From contig JADGDR010000002.1 of assembly GCA_016744795.1 (NCBI GenBank), positions 112,548-176,547 of the forward strand: a DNA stretch of 64,000 nucleotides, given 5' to 3'. Positions within the stretch are counted from its first letter, which is position 1, and every line of letters starts with the position of its first letter. The DNA is from Sulfurospirillum sp. (GTDB lineage: Bacteria > Campylobacterota > Campylobacteria > Campylobacterales > Sulfurospirillaceae). Shown here piece by piece: positions 1 through 8,917 of the stretch. The position numbers were made by a program, and so were the translations under genes. The notes beneath the pieces were generated by a model. The model did no database searches, was not told where the DNA came from, and was given only the letters and a program-made list of their open reading frames with translations.

Positions 1-278
1 ATAAAAAAAGTATGCTTGATAATGAACTGATAAAATTGGTTAAAAGTAGTGATAATAAGCCTCTTGAAGAGATACTTGATAATTCACAACAACAGATGTT
101 AGAAGATATGAAAGATAGACTCCTTACTCTTAAACAAAAAAATAAAGAGTATGCTCGTTTCGTTGTAACAGTGAGTGAGTTTTATAATAATCTTTTAGAT
201 AGTGTTTTTCCAAGAGATATGGATGGCTATCAAAAAGTAAATCATAAACCAGCATCATTACTCAAAGTAAGGGCTTAG
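1..278 (+). CDS. flgN: FlgN-like flagellar export chaperone, 5' end cut by window
   Basis: This is the C-terminal part of a probable FlgN chaperone, which in the known family holds FlgK and FlgL in the cytosol before export. The reading frame is open through the left edge, so the ATG at 12 is probably internal. The visible residues are helical and charged, with a Leu/Lys/Gln-rich segment ending in a hydrophobic stretch around FVVTVSEFYNNLLDSVF, as at the end of FlgN proteins. It lies 2 bases before flgK, the usual position. The family call rests mainly on this context and the helical tail, because the N-terminal half is missing. Confidence 0.6.
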   Translation, partial: KKSMLDNELIKLVKSSDNKPLEEILDNSQQQMLEDMKDRLLTLKQKNKEYARFVVTVSEFYNNLLDSVFPRDMDGYQKVNHKPASLLKVRA

Positions 279-280
279 CT

Positions 281-2143
281 ATGAGTCTTTTTAGTACTTT
301 AGGAACTGGTACTTCTGGTTTAAAAGCGGCAGAACTTGCTATTAGCGTTGCTGGACACAATATTTCAAATGCAAATAATGAGTACTATACTAGACAACGT
401 ATGGTCACAGAAGCAAATATTCCTTTTCATACTAGCCCTGGTGATATTGGCACAGGAGTAAGTGTTACGACTATAATCAGAATTCATGATGAGTTTGTAT
501 ATACTAGATTAAAAGATAGTTCAAATACTTTTTCATACGATACTTTTAATAAAAAAACACTAGAAGAGGTAGCAAGATATTTTCCAGATTTAAAAAAATC
601 TGGTTTAGGAACTGACATAGAGAAGTATTTTAAATCATGGAATGATTTAGCTTCTAATTCAGATGATGCTGCCCAAAAAATTGCGTTAGTTCAAAATTCT
701 TTAACATTATCTACGAATTTAAAAAAGACTAGAGATAATGTTAGAGCTTTACAAGACTCTGTTAATGGACAGTTGAAAACCAACATAGATGAAGTAAATA
801 GCATTGGTGCAAAAATAGTAGAGTTAAATAAGTCAATAAGCAGTGTTGAAGTTATTGAGCCAAATCGTGCTAATGATTTAAGAGATAAAAGAGATAAACT
901 CGAACTTACTCTTTCAGAACTTTTAAATAATTCAGTTTTTAAAGGTGACATGATTTCTGAAAATCATTTAGATGCAAACTTGACAGATAGAGGTACAGGA
1001 TATCATCTAAATATAGCTGGACACTCTTTTGTAGATGGAACAACTTTTCATCCATTAGAAATTTCAAATACAGGAAATGAAAGTAGTTATTACTCAATAT
1101 ATTCAAAATCTCAAGATGGCTCAAAAATAGATATAACAGAGAAAATTTTTGGTGGAAAAGTTGGAGCAATGCTTGATCTTAGAGGTAGAAATATAGATCC
1201 AGCAACAAATTCATCTTTCCCTACAGATGGTAAACTTCAAGGTTATATAGATGATTTAGATACTTTTTCAAAAACTCTTGTAGAACGGACAAATAACATA
1301 TATGCAAGAAGTGCACAAGAGAGAATGTCCTCTTTTTCTAATAAAGATTTAAAAGATAATACCTCATTGGTTAATCATAGTGAATCTTTAAAAAAAGGAA
1401 CATTTGATGTTGTTATGTATGACAAACAAGGTAAAGAAGTAGGAAGAAAAACTATTAATATTAACTCTTTAACAACTATGAATGATAGTACGGCAAGTCC
1501 AAGTATTGTAAGTCAATTTAATGCCAATGCAGATGATAATGGTGATAATAATTCACTTAACGATATTGATGATCATTTTAATGCAGTTTATAGTTTTGAT
1601 AAGTTAACAAATTCTGGTTCTTTAGCCTTTGATGCAAAAGATAATTTGTCAGGATATACGATAGCAATAGAAGATCACGGAACAAATTTTGCAGGTGCAA
1701 TAGGATTAAGTCCATTTTTGCAAGGTGATAAGGCTTCTAATATAGATGTAGTTTTAAAATATAAAGAAGATCCTGCAAAAGTAAATGCATATGATGCACC
1801 AATAGCTGGAAATAATAAAGTAGCAAATGCTATGGTTCAAATGCAGTATGATAAATTTGATTTTCATAGATCAGGAACTTCAACCGTTACAGAAACGGTA
1901 GAAGGTTTTTATAGATTTGTTACAACTGAGATTGGAACTGATGGTGAAAATGCAGGAAGAAGCTATGAAACAAGTAAGGCTTTATTTAATACAATAAATG
2001 CAGAATTTCAGTCAATAAGTGGTGTAAATGAAGATGAAGAGTTAGCTGATCTTATAAGATTTCAAGCCTCTTATGGTGCAAATGCAAAGGTGATTTCAAC
2101 AATAAATCAGATGTTAGATACTTTACTAGGTATAAAGCAGTAG
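281..2143 (+). CDS. flgK: Flagellar hook-associated protein 1 (FlgK)
   Basis: FlgK forms the first hook-filament junction layer outside the cell. The 620-residue product has both conserved ends: the N-terminal helix with the SGLKAAELAISVAGHNISNA motif (about residues 13-32) and a C-terminal helix with EELADLIRFQASYGANAKV and a Leu-rich tail (about 583-620) that form the axial coiled coil. The middle is the variable, Asp/Asn-rich exposed region. The length is ordinary for epsilon FlgK. It directly follows flgN, and its TAG stop overlaps the GTG start of the next gene, so it is probably cotranscribed with non-flagellar genes downstream. The identification is secure. Confidence 0.96.
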   Translation: MSLFSTLGTGTSGLKAAELAISVAGHNISNANNEYYTRQRMVTEANIPFHTSPGDIGTGVSVTTIIRIHDEFVYTRLKDSSNTFSYDTFNKKTLEEVARYFPDLKKSGLGTDIEKYFKSWNDLASNSDDAAQKIALVQNSLTLSTNLKKTRDNVRALQDSVNGQLKTNIDEVNSIGAKIVELNKSISSVEVIEPNRANDLRDKRDKLELTLSELLNNSVFKGDMISENHLDANLTDRGTGYHLNIAGHSFVDGTTFHPLEISNTGNESSYYSIYSKSQDGSKIDITEKIFGGKVGAMLDLRGRNIDPATNSSFPTDGKLQGYIDDLDTFSKTLVERTNNIYARSAQERMSSFSNKDLKDNTSLVNHSESLKKGTFDVVMYDKQGKEVGRKTININSLTTMNDSTASPSIVSQFNANADDNGDNNSLNDIDDHFNAVYSFDKLTNSGSLAFDAKDNLSGYTIAIEDHGTNFAGAIGLSPFLQGDKASNIDVVLKYKEDPAKVNAYDAPIAGNNKVANAMVQMQYDKFDFHRSGTSTVTETVEGFYRFVTTEIGTDGENAGRSYETSKALFNTINAEFQSISGVNEDEELADLIRFQASYGANAKVISTINQMLDTLLGIKQ

Positions 2144-2949
2144 TGAAATTTCCACTTATTAGTGTTATTACACTAGTATTTATAATAGTTATTAGTTTTT
2201 TCGGTTTACATGTATATTCTGGATCAGCGTATGAATTAAATCCAGAAGCAATACTATTGCCACCTTCATGGGCTAATTTATTAGGAACAGATAGGCTTGG
2301 TAGAGATTTGTTAGCTAGACTTATGGAAGGTGGAAGAATATCTTTAACAATAGGTCTTTTTAGTGCTGTTGTGACTAGTTTAGCTGGTCTTATTATTGGT
2401 GTTAGTGCTGGTTTTTTTAAAGGCAATACAGATAAATTTATTATTGTTTTGATTGATTTGTTTTTAACATTTCCAACATTTTTTTTACTTTTAGCACTTA
2501 TAAGTTACGTTAATGCCTCAGTTTGGGTTATTATAGTTGTTATCTCTATTACAGGTTGGATGGGTATGGCAAGAATGATAAGAAGTGAAAGTTTTGCTAT
2601 ATCTAATGCTCCTTTTATTAAAATTTTAAAAATTGCAAATGTAAATTCTTTTAAAATTATATTGAAATATTTTGCTCCTATACTTGCTCCAATATTTTTT
2701 ATCAGTTTTACTTTTGGCATAAGTGGGGCTATCTTAGCTGAGAGTGGTCTTAGTTTTTTAGGTATTGGCATAAACCCTCCACAGATAAGCTGGGGAACAA
2801 TTCTTAGTGAAGGTAAAGAGGTTATAGACATTGCTTGGTGGCTTAGTTTTTTTCCTGGTCTTATGATTTTTATAGTTACTTACTCTTTGATTAATATCTC
2901 TGATTATTTACAAACAAAAACTGATTCAAAAGAGCAACATGAACAATAA
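2143..2949 (+). CDS. ABC transporter permease, DppC/OppC type
   Basis: This is an inner-membrane permease subunit of the dipeptide/oligopeptide/nickel family (BPD_transp_1). It has an N-terminal membrane anchor, the LGTDRLGRDLLARL motif typical of DppC-like subunits (about residues 47-61), about five further hydrophobic segments, and the coupling region ending in ESGLSFLGIGINPPQISWG (about 200-218). It starts at a GTG overlapping the flgK stop and overlaps the next gene by 11 bases. No DppA, DppB or ATPase gene is adjacent on its right; any partner must lie elsewhere. The substrate cannot be read from the sequence. Confidence 0.9.
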   Translation: MKFPLISVITLVFIIVISFFGLHVYSGSAYELNPEAILLPPSWANLLGTDRLGRDLLARLMEGGRISLTIGLFSAVVTSLAGLIIGVSAGFFKGNTDKFIIVLIDLFLTFPTFFLLLALISYVNASVWVIIVVISITGWMGMARMIRSESFAISNAPFIKILKIANVNSFKIILKYFAPILAPIFFISFTFGISGAILAESGLSFLGIGINPPQISWGTILSEGKEVIDIAWWLSFFPGLMIFIVTYSLINISDYLQTKTDSKEQHEQ

Positions 2950-3673
2950 TATAGCCCAATTATTGAAAAAAGAGGCTAAAGCAAGAGATAGTTTTGATGA
3001 ACTTAGTTTGGAACGACCAGACCCTCTTATGGTTGCAAAGAAGTATAAGGATGAATATATATCATTGATATGTGCTCTTTTTTCGTATGGAAAGGCAAGA
3101 TTGATTGTGAAATTTTTAAGTAGTCTTGATTTTTCCCTTTTAGATAACAACAAAGATATATCGCAAGAATATTACTATAGATTTCAGTCAAATCAAGATG
3201 TAATAGAGTTTTTTAAGACTATGAGACTGCTTAAGAGTTCAATTTCTATAGAAAATAAATTTAATGAAGGCTATTGTAAAAGCAACAATGTAATGGAGGG
3301 CTTAAACTCTATTATCTCTTACATATATGATTTAAATCCTTATCGCTCGAGAGGATATGAATTTCTAATAGGAAAAATACCTACAAAAAAAATAAACTCA
3401 CCATATAAAAGATGGCATATGTATCTTCGTTGGATGGTAAGACATGATAACTTAGATATGGGACTTTGGTCAAAAATTGATAAAAAAGACTTATTAGTAC
3501 CTCTTGATACTCATACCTTTAAAGTTGGACAAAAATTTGGATTAATAAAAAGAAAAAGCTATGATTTTAATGCTGTTTTAGAATTGACAGAATCATTTAA
3601 AGAGCTAGATTTGCAAGACCCTATTAAATTCGATTTTGCACTATATCGCATAGGGCAGGAGAAAAAGTTATGA
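2939..3673 (+). CDS. TIGR02757 family protein (DUF2400)
   Basis: This is a 244-residue conserved protein of unknown function. It matches the TIGR02757 family in its N-terminal pattern (pairs of acidic residues, then DPLMVAKKYKD and a LICALFSYGKA segment at about 40-50), the central Asn-Pro-Tyr region, the KRWHMYLRWMVRHDNLDMGLW block (about 157-177) and the LVPLDTHTFKVGQKFGL segment (about 185-201). The His/Trp/Asp pattern of these blocks resembles HhH-type DNA glycosylase architecture, but no activity is established as far as I know. No signal peptide or membrane segment is visible. It overlaps the preceding permease gene and ends a short operon before atpB. Confidence 0.8.
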   Translation: MNNNIAQLLKKEAKARDSFDELSLERPDPLMVAKKYKDEYISLICALFSYGKARLIVKFLSSLDFSLLDNNKDISQEYYYRFQSNQDVIEFFKTMRLLKSSISIENKFNEGYCKSNNVMEGLNSIISYIYDLNPYRSRGYEFLIGKIPTKKINSPYKRWHMYLRWMVRHDNLDMGLWSKIDKKDLLVPLDTHTFKVGQKFGLIKRKSYDFNAVLELTESFKELDLQDPIKFDFALYRIGQEKKL

Positions 3674-3713
3674 GCTATGTACTAAATTAACCTTTGATTA
3701 ATGCCAACAAAGG

Positions 3714-3719
3714 TATAAT
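3714..3719 (+). promoter_or_regulatory. Probable -10 element of the atpB operon
   Basis: TATAAT lies 30 bases before the atpB start, in the 75-base gap after the TIGR02757 gene, with AT-rich DNA upstream and a purine-rich AGGAAAAA ribosome site downstream. Epsilon sigma70 promoters have a strong -10 and a weak -35, which fits. It is predicted from sequence only. Confidence 0.5.
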
Positions 3720-3748
3720 CACAGAAATTTACGTGAAGGAAAAATGTA

Positions 3749-4423
3749 ATGGGTGAAATATTTACATTTATAGGACTTATTAATAATGATCATGAGTTTC
3801 TAATTGGTGCTCATATTGTGTTAGTAGGTATTATAGTTTTAGTTCTTGCAAAGTTAGCTACTAAATCTATGCAATTAGTTCCAAGTGGTGTACAAAACCT
3901 AATGGAAGCTTATTTAGAGGGTGTTATCTCTATGGGTAAAGACGTTATAGGTGTTGAGTTAGCAAGAAAGTATTTGCCTCTAGTTGCTACAATTGGATTA
4001 TTGGTATTTTTTAGTAACTTTATTGGAATTATTCCAGGTTTTGAATCTCCAACAAGTAATGCTAGTATGACAATAGTTTTGGCTTTAATTGTGTTTATTT
4101 ATTATAATTACGAAGGTATCAGAGTTAATGGAGTTATAAAGTATTTTGCTCATTTTATGGGACCTTTAAAAATCTTAGCACCCTTAATGTTCCCAATTGA
4201 GATAGTATCTCATTTTTCAAGAATCGTCTCTCTATCGTTTCGTCTTATGGGTAATATAAAAGGTGATGATATGTTCTTGATGGTTATTTTAATGCTTGCC
4301 CCTTGGGTAGCACCTATGGTACCTTTTGGACTTCTAACTTTTATGGCTTTTTTACAAGCATTTATATTTATGATTTTAACTTATGTTTATCTTTCAAGTG
4401 CAGTTCAGATAAGTGATCATTAA
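3749..4423 (+). CDS. atpB: F-type ATP synthase subunit a
   Basis: This is the membrane F0 subunit that forms the proton half-channels beside the c-ring. At 224 residues it has the length common in epsilons. The key block SFRLMGN carries the essential arginine at about residue 165 (corresponding to E. coli aR210), preceded by a [16 protein letters not shown] helix. Five to six hydrophobic segments are visible. It is encoded away from the F1 genes, as in other Campylobacterota. A TATAAT element lies 30 bases upstream. The gene is followed 9 bases later by a small membrane protein. Confidence 0.96.
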   Translation: MGEIFTFIGLINNDHEFLIGAHIVLVGIIVLVLAKLATKSMQLVPSGVQNLMEAYLEGVISMGKDVIGVELARKYLPLVATIGLLVFFSNFIGIIPGFESPTSNASMTIVLALIVFIYYNYEGIRVNGVIKYFAHFMGPLKILAPLMFPIEIVSHFSRIVSLSFRLMGNIKGDDMFLMVILMLAPWVAPMVPFGLLTFMAFLQAFIFMILTYVYLSSAVQISDH

Positions 4424-4432
4424 CGCATAATT

Positions 4433-4708
4433 ATGTTAAAAAAACGTAGCGTTTACGAACGACTAATAAGTTTATTGCAAGGGGCCTCTTGGGCCCTTGT
4501 CGTCGTAGGTGCTACAACTTTCTTTTTAATTCTTTATCCTTTTGGTTTTTTTACTGCACTTATTGGTGCTTTTTTAGGAAGTCTAGGAGGATTCTTTTTT
4601 GTTGTAGTCTTTGAAATGGCTCATCAACAGAGTGAAAAGCTTGAAGAGATTAAAAAACAAACAAAACTATTAGAGAAACTTGTAGATGAAAAGTTATCTG
4701 ATAACTGA
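4433..4708 (+). CDS. Small membrane protein downstream of atpB
   Basis: This 91-residue protein has two adjacent hydrophobic helices (about residues 18-38 and 40-60) separated by a Gly-rich turn (ALIGAFLGSLGGFF), followed by a charged helical tail (about 64-91) predicted to be cytosolic coiled coil. I recall a similar small membrane protein following atpB in Campylobacter. Position suggests a role near the ATP synthase, comparable to AtpI/AtpZ-type helpers, but there is no clear family motif, so function is unassigned. Its end overlaps the next gene by 23 bases. Confidence 0.75.
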   Translation: MLKKRSVYERLISLLQGASWALVVVGATTFFLILYPFGFFTALIGAFLGSLGGFFFVVVFEMAHQQSEKLEEIKKQTKLLEKLVDEKLSDN

Positions 4709-5231
4709 TCCGTCTTTTTACACTTCAAATCCAAAAAAACTTTCAAAAAAACTTCTACATGTAATAGATAATTTGTCTCCAGATTTTATCTGTATAAGAG
4801 ATAAAAAAACAGATAATTATAAAGATATAGCTTTAGAAGTTAAGAATGTTATTAAGCATAATAAGATACTACTTCATAGCAACTATGAGCTTGCATATGA
4901 GCTAGGTTTTTATGGAGTTCATTTGCCTTCAACTCGCTTTGAAGATATAAAAAAAGCAAAAAAACTTGGTTTACATGTAGTTGTATCAACGCATACGTTA
5001 GAAGAAGCTTTACATGTAGAGAAACTTGGGAGTGATTTCATAACTTTTAGCCCCATATTTTATACCCCAAACAAAGGTAAACCAAAGGGTTTAGAGAAGT
5101 TAAAAGAAATAAATGGTAAAATAGATATAGATTGTTTCGCTCTTGGCGGAATTTTAGAAGATGAGCAGATTCAAGCTTGTAAACAAACAGGTGTTTATGG
5201 ATTTGCCTCTATTCGATATTTTGTAAAATAA
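4686..5231 (+). CDS. ThiE/TenI-like thiamine phosphate synthase homologue
   Basis: This 181-residue TIM-barrel protein of the ThiE/TenI superfamily has recognisable pieces: a CIRDKKT strand (about residue 35), LHSNYELAYELGFYGVHLPS (about 58-78), VVVSTHTLEEALHVEKLGSDFITFSPIFYTPNKG (about 95-128) and a FALGGI strand (about 153-158). ThiE joins HMP-PP and THZ-P to thiamine phosphate. The metal-ligand Asp of the usual INDR motif is Ser/Asn here and the protein is short, so it may be a TenI-like paralogue rather than an active synthase. It overlaps the upstream gene and precedes gatB by 11 bases. Two TACATGTA palindromes lie within the gene in addition to one near its start. Confidence 0.75.
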   Translation: MKSYLITDPSFYTSNPKKLSKKLLHVIDNLSPDFICIRDKKTDNYKDIALEVKNVIKHNKILLHSNYELAYELGFYGVHLPSTRFEDIKKAKKLGLHVVVSTHTLEEALHVEKLGSDFITFSPIFYTPNKGKPKGLEKLKEINGKIDIDCFALGGILEDEQIQACKQTGVYGFASIRYFVK

Positions 5232-5242
5232 GGTAAATTAAT

Positions 5243-6670
5243 ATGAAATTTGAAGTTGTCATAGGATTAGAAGTACACACGCAACTTAACACTAAAACAA
5301 AGATATTTTGTTCTTGTCCTACAAGTTTTGGTGATGAGCCAAATACTAATGTATGTCCAGTATGTTTAGCTCTTCCTGGAGCTTTACCAGTTTTAAATGT
5401 TGAGACTGTTAAAAAATCTATTGCATTTGGAACAGCAATTGGTGCAACTGTACATAAAAAATCAATTTTTAATAGAAAAAACTACTTTTATCCAGATCTT
5501 CCAAAAGGTTATCAGATAAGCCAATTTGAAATTCCTATTGTTGAGGGTGGTACGATTGTAATAGATTTTGATGATGGTACTCAAAAGACTATAGGCGTTA
5601 CTAGAGCTCATCTTGAAGAAGATGCTGGAAAAAACACTCACTATGGAACTGAGAGTCATGTTGATTTGAACCGTGCAGGAACGCCTTTACTTGAAATAGT
5701 AAGTGAACCTGATATGAGAAGTGCTGATGAAGTGATAAGATACCTAAAAAAAGTTCATGCGATTTTAAGATACTTAGACATAAGTGATGCAAATATGCAA
5801 GAGGGTAGTTTTAGATGTGATGTTAACATCTCTATTCGTCCTTTTGGTGATGAGAAGCTTTATACAAGAGCAGAGATAAAAAACTTAAACTCATTTAAAT
5901 TTATTCAAAAAGCTATTGAGTATGAGGTAGCTAGACAGATAGAAGCTTGGGAAGATGGGGTTTATGAAACAGAGGTAGTTCAAGAGACTCGTCTTTATGA
6001 TGCAGATAAAGATGAAACAAGAAGTATGAGGGGTAAAGAAGATAGTGCAGAGTATCGTTACTTTCCAGACCCAGACTTGCTTCCTGTAATCATCCCTGAT
6101 GAGATGATGGCAGAGTTCATAAAAATACCAGAACTTCCAGATGCAAAAAAGAAAAGATTTGTTGATGAGTATGGCATAAAAGAGTATGACGCAAGCGTTA
6201 TTACAGCTTCTGTTGAGATGGCTCATTTTTATGAGGCTATGATAAAAGAGGGGGCGGGAGCTAAAATGAGTGTCACATGGCTCACTGTAGAACTTTTTGC
6301 TCGTCTTGGTGGTGGTGTAACGGTTTTAACTTCACCTGTAGATGCATCTAAGCTTGGAGCTTTGGTAAAACGTATTGAAGATGGAACTATCAGTGGTAAA
6401 GCAGCCAAAGAAGTTTTAGATTTTCTAATGGAAAACAATATAAGTGTTGACGATGTTATAGAAAAACTTGGACTTAAGCAAGTAAGTGATGATGGAGCTA
6501 TTTTGGAACTTATAGATACAATTATTGCTGCAAATGGGGATAAAGTAGAACAGTATAAGAGTGGAAAAGATAAATTATTTGGTTTCTTTGTAGGTCAAAC
6601 TATGAAAGCCAGTAAGGGTACGGCAAATCCTGCAAAAGTAAATGAGTTATTAAAACAGAGACTAGGATAA
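5243..6670 (+). CDS. gatB: Asp/Glu-tRNA(Asn/Gln) amidotransferase subunit B
   Basis: GatB activates mischarged Glu-tRNA(Gln) or Asp-tRNA(Asn) within the GatCAB complex so that GatA-derived ammonia can amidate it. The 475-residue protein begins with [18 protein letters not shown] and has the zinc-binding cysteine set in [19 protein letters not shown] (about 28-46), followed by the cradle domain with [11 protein letters not shown] and [16 protein letters not shown]. It ends with the helical/YqeY domain that contacts the tRNA elbow (about 330-475). The length is normal for the family. gatA and gatC are not in the window. The call is secure. Confidence 0.97.
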   Translation: MKFEVVIGLEVHTQLNTKTKIFCSCPTSFGDEPNTNVCPVCLALPGALPVLNVETVKKSIAFGTAIGATVHKKSIFNRKNYFYPDLPKGYQISQFEIPIVEGGTIVIDFDDGTQKTIGVTRAHLEEDAGKNTHYGTESHVDLNRAGTPLLEIVSEPDMRSADEVIRYLKKVHAILRYLDISDANMQEGSFRCDVNISIRPFGDEKLYTRAEIKNLNSFKFIQKAIEYEVARQIEAWEDGVYETEVVQETRLYDADKDETRSMRGKEDSAEYRYFPDPDLLPVIIPDEMMAEFIKIPELPDAKKKRFVDEYGIKEYDASVITASVEMAHFYEAMIKEGAGAKMSVTWLTVELFARLGGGVTVLTSPVDASKLGALVKRIEDGTISGKAAKEVLDFLMENNISVDDVIEKLGLKQVSDDGAILELIDTIIAANGDKVEQYKSGKDKLFGFFVGQTMKASKGTANPAKVNELLKQRLG

Positions 6671-6674
6671 ACAA

Positions 6675-8228
6675 GTGCTAGCAAGGCTGATTATCTCTTT
6701 TGCATATTTTTTGGATTCATCAAAAAATTATTGCAGAGCAAAAAGCCTTGCTTATGATATCCTAGAAAATCCGAAGTCTAGAATAAAACCATATTTTGAT
6801 ACTTTTATTATTTTTTTAGTTCTTGTTACAGTCTCAATTCTTATATATGACATTGCTCATAAGCTAACATATCATTTTGTTCTATTTGAAAATATGGCAG
6901 TAGTTATTTTTATTCTTGAGTGGCTTGGACGGTTTTGGATTAGTTCTAGTTCTCATAATATGATTATAGAATATCATAAAAAATCTATTGATAATGATGA
7001 AAAAATCAGTGCCTATAAAATTCTTAAAATGATTTTCCTTAAAAAAATAAAATATGTTTTTTCTCCAATGTCTATTATTGATTTATTGGCAATACTTCCA
7101 ACATATAGACCTCTTAGAGTGCTTAGAGTTTTTCTCATATTTAGATTGTTAAAGATTTTTAGATATACCAAAAGCTTAAATACATTTTTTAAGATTTTAA
7201 GTGATAAAAAATTTGAATTTAACTTTTTACTATTAATTGGAATATTCGCTGTTTTTATGTCAGCAACTATTATGTATGTTTTTGAAGGAATAGGGAATAA
7301 TCCAAACATAAAATCATATTTAGATGCTGTATATTGGTCAATAATCACTATAACAACTGTTGGTTATGGTGATATTACACCAGTAACATATACTGGTAAA
7401 GTTATAACTTTTTTTCTGGTTGGAGGTGGTTTTTTAATACTCGTTCTTGCTACTTCTGTTGTTACAAATGCACTTTCAGAAAAAATAGACTTAGTGAGAG
7501 AAAATAAATTATTATCTCAGGCAAATAAACTTGAACAACTTATTGTTGTTTTTGGATTTGGAAGAATGGGGCGTACTCTTGCTGGAGAATTATATCAGCA
7601 CAAAAAGGACTTTATTGTCGTTGATAGGGATGAAGAAAATATAAGTAAAGCAAAAGAGTTAGGTTATTTGTATATGAAAGCTGATGTATCACAATATGAA
7701 GTAATAAATAACTTAGTTTTTCAAAATGATGTTAAAAAAGTAGTAGTTACTACTGATAATGATGCTTTAAATTTATCTGTTTTACTTACCATAAAAGCTG
7801 AAAGAAAAGATATAGAAGTGATTATAAGGGCAAATAACTATAATAATATTAAAAAATTTAAAATTGCACAGGCTGATTTTGTTATATTTCCTTATGAAAC
7901 AGTGGCTGAAGTTGCAGTTGAATATATAGGGAATTCTGTAAAATTTGATGCAATTGAGAATATTCTTTTGCAAAAAAATTCTATTACACTTGATGAAATC
8001 AATATTCAAGAAGGTAATGAAATGATAGGTAAAAGTATATCTGAAATACTTATGAATGATACTAACATAACGTCTATTGCAATTTTGAAAAATGGAGATG
8101 ATAAACATTTTATATTTAATCCAAGTATCGATAACTATAAACTTGAGGCAAATGATACTCTTGTAGTAATTGGTGATATTAAAAATATAGATAAGATTAA
8201 AAAATGTATATCAAGGCAATTTGCATGA
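6675..8228 (+). CDS. Kv-type potassium channel with C-terminal RCK domain
   Basis: This 517-residue protein is read from a GTG. Residues about 40-205 look like a voltage-sensor module: S4 carries regularly spaced arginines in YRPLRVLRVFLIFRLLKIFR (about 142-161). A pore loop follows with the selectivity filter TVGYGD at 228-233, then S6. A TrkA-N (RCK) Rossmann domain begins at VVFGFGRMGRT (about 292) and a TrkA-C domain fills about 430-517. This architecture is that of a prokaryotic K+ channel gated by a cytosolic ligand ring. The downstream RCK gene overlaps it (ATGA), suggesting that the two products function together. Confidence 0.9.
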   Translation: MLARLIISFAYFLDSSKNYCRAKSLAYDILENPKSRIKPYFDTFIIFLVLVTVSILIYDIAHKLTYHFVLFENMAVVIFILEWLGRFWISSSSHNMIIEYHKKSIDNDEKISAYKILKMIFLKKIKYVFSPMSIIDLLAILPTYRPLRVLRVFLIFRLLKIFRYTKSLNTFFKILSDKKFEFNFLLLIGIFAVFMSATIMYVFEGIGNNPNIKSYLDAVYWSIITITTVGYGDITPVTYTGKVITFFLVGGGFLILVLATSVVTNALSEKIDLVRENKLLSQANKLEQLIVVFGFGRMGRTLAGELYQHKKDFIVVDRDEENISKAKELGYLYMKADVSQYEVINNLVFQNDVKKVVVTTDNDALNLSVLLTIKAERKDIEVIIRANNYNNIKKFKIAQADFVIFPYETVAEVAVEYIGNSVKFDAIENILLQKNSITLDEINIQEGNEMIGKSISEILMNDTNITSIAILKNGDDKHFIFNPSIDNYKLEANDTLVVIGDIKNIDKIKKCISRQFA

Positions 8229-8917
8229 AAAAAATTGTACTATTTGGTTATTCAAAAACAGGACGTGAAATAGCTAAGTTGTTAAATAAAGATGAGTATA
8301 ACTTAAGTATAATAGATGAAAATCCAATGCAAGTAGCTGAGGCAAATAAAGATGGTTATTTTGCTAGGCATTCAACTTTTAATGATGATACAATTTTAAT
8401 TGAGATGTGCATAGATAGTGATGTTGATGTTCTTTTTTGTACATCAAATGAAGATAGTTTAAACCTTTTTATTACACTTTCTGCAAGAAATCTAAATAAG
8501 AATTTAAAGATTTTAACTTTAATTTATAAAAAAGAAGATGAGAAAAAAATGCTTCTTGCTGGTGCAAATCGTACTATTAGCCCTTATGATGTAGGAGCAT
8601 TAAAGGCATTTAGAATTATTGATAAACCTAAGGTTTCAAAAGTATTGAACCTTTTTTCATTAAATAGTAATAAGCTCTCAATTAGTGAGATTGAAATTAA
8701 AAAAGACTCTTTTTTAGATGGGGTATATTTTAGTGATATAACTATTTTAAAAGAGAATAATCTGATTTTTTTAGGAATTATGGACAGGGAGTTAGGCGAT
8801 AAGTTTATCTTTTTTTCTCAGGGGATAAATCATAAGATTGATTATGGGGATGTAGTTGTTGTTTTGGGTAGTAAAGCAGATATAGAAAAAGTCAAAATAG
8901 AATTGGATAAAAAATGA
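8225..8917 (+). CDS. Soluble RCK (TrkA-N/TrkA-C) regulatory protein
   Basis: This cytosolic 230-residue protein has an N-terminal Rossmann domain (IVLFGYSKTGREIAKLL, about residues 4-20, with acidic strand end SIIDENP for the ribose) and a C-terminal TrkA-C domain (about 145-230). Such proteins assemble into gating rings for K+ channels or Trk/Ktr transporters and bind nucleotides. I chose the ATG at 8225, whose ATGA overlaps the stop of the channel gene; an earlier in-frame ATG at 8204 would add seven residues. No Trk/Ktr membrane subunit is in the window, so the neighbouring channel is the likeliest partner. Confidence 0.82.
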   Translation: MKKIVLFGYSKTGREIAKLLNKDEYNLSIIDENPMQVAEANKDGYFARHSTFNDDTILIEMCIDSDVDVLFCTSNEDSLNLFITLSARNLNKNLKILTLIYKKEDEKKMLLAGANRTISPYDVGALKAFRIIDKPKVSKVLNLFSLNSNKLSISEIEIKKDSFLDGVYFSDITILKENNLIFLGIMDRELGDKFIFFSQGINHKIDYGDVVVVLGSKADIEKVKIELDKK

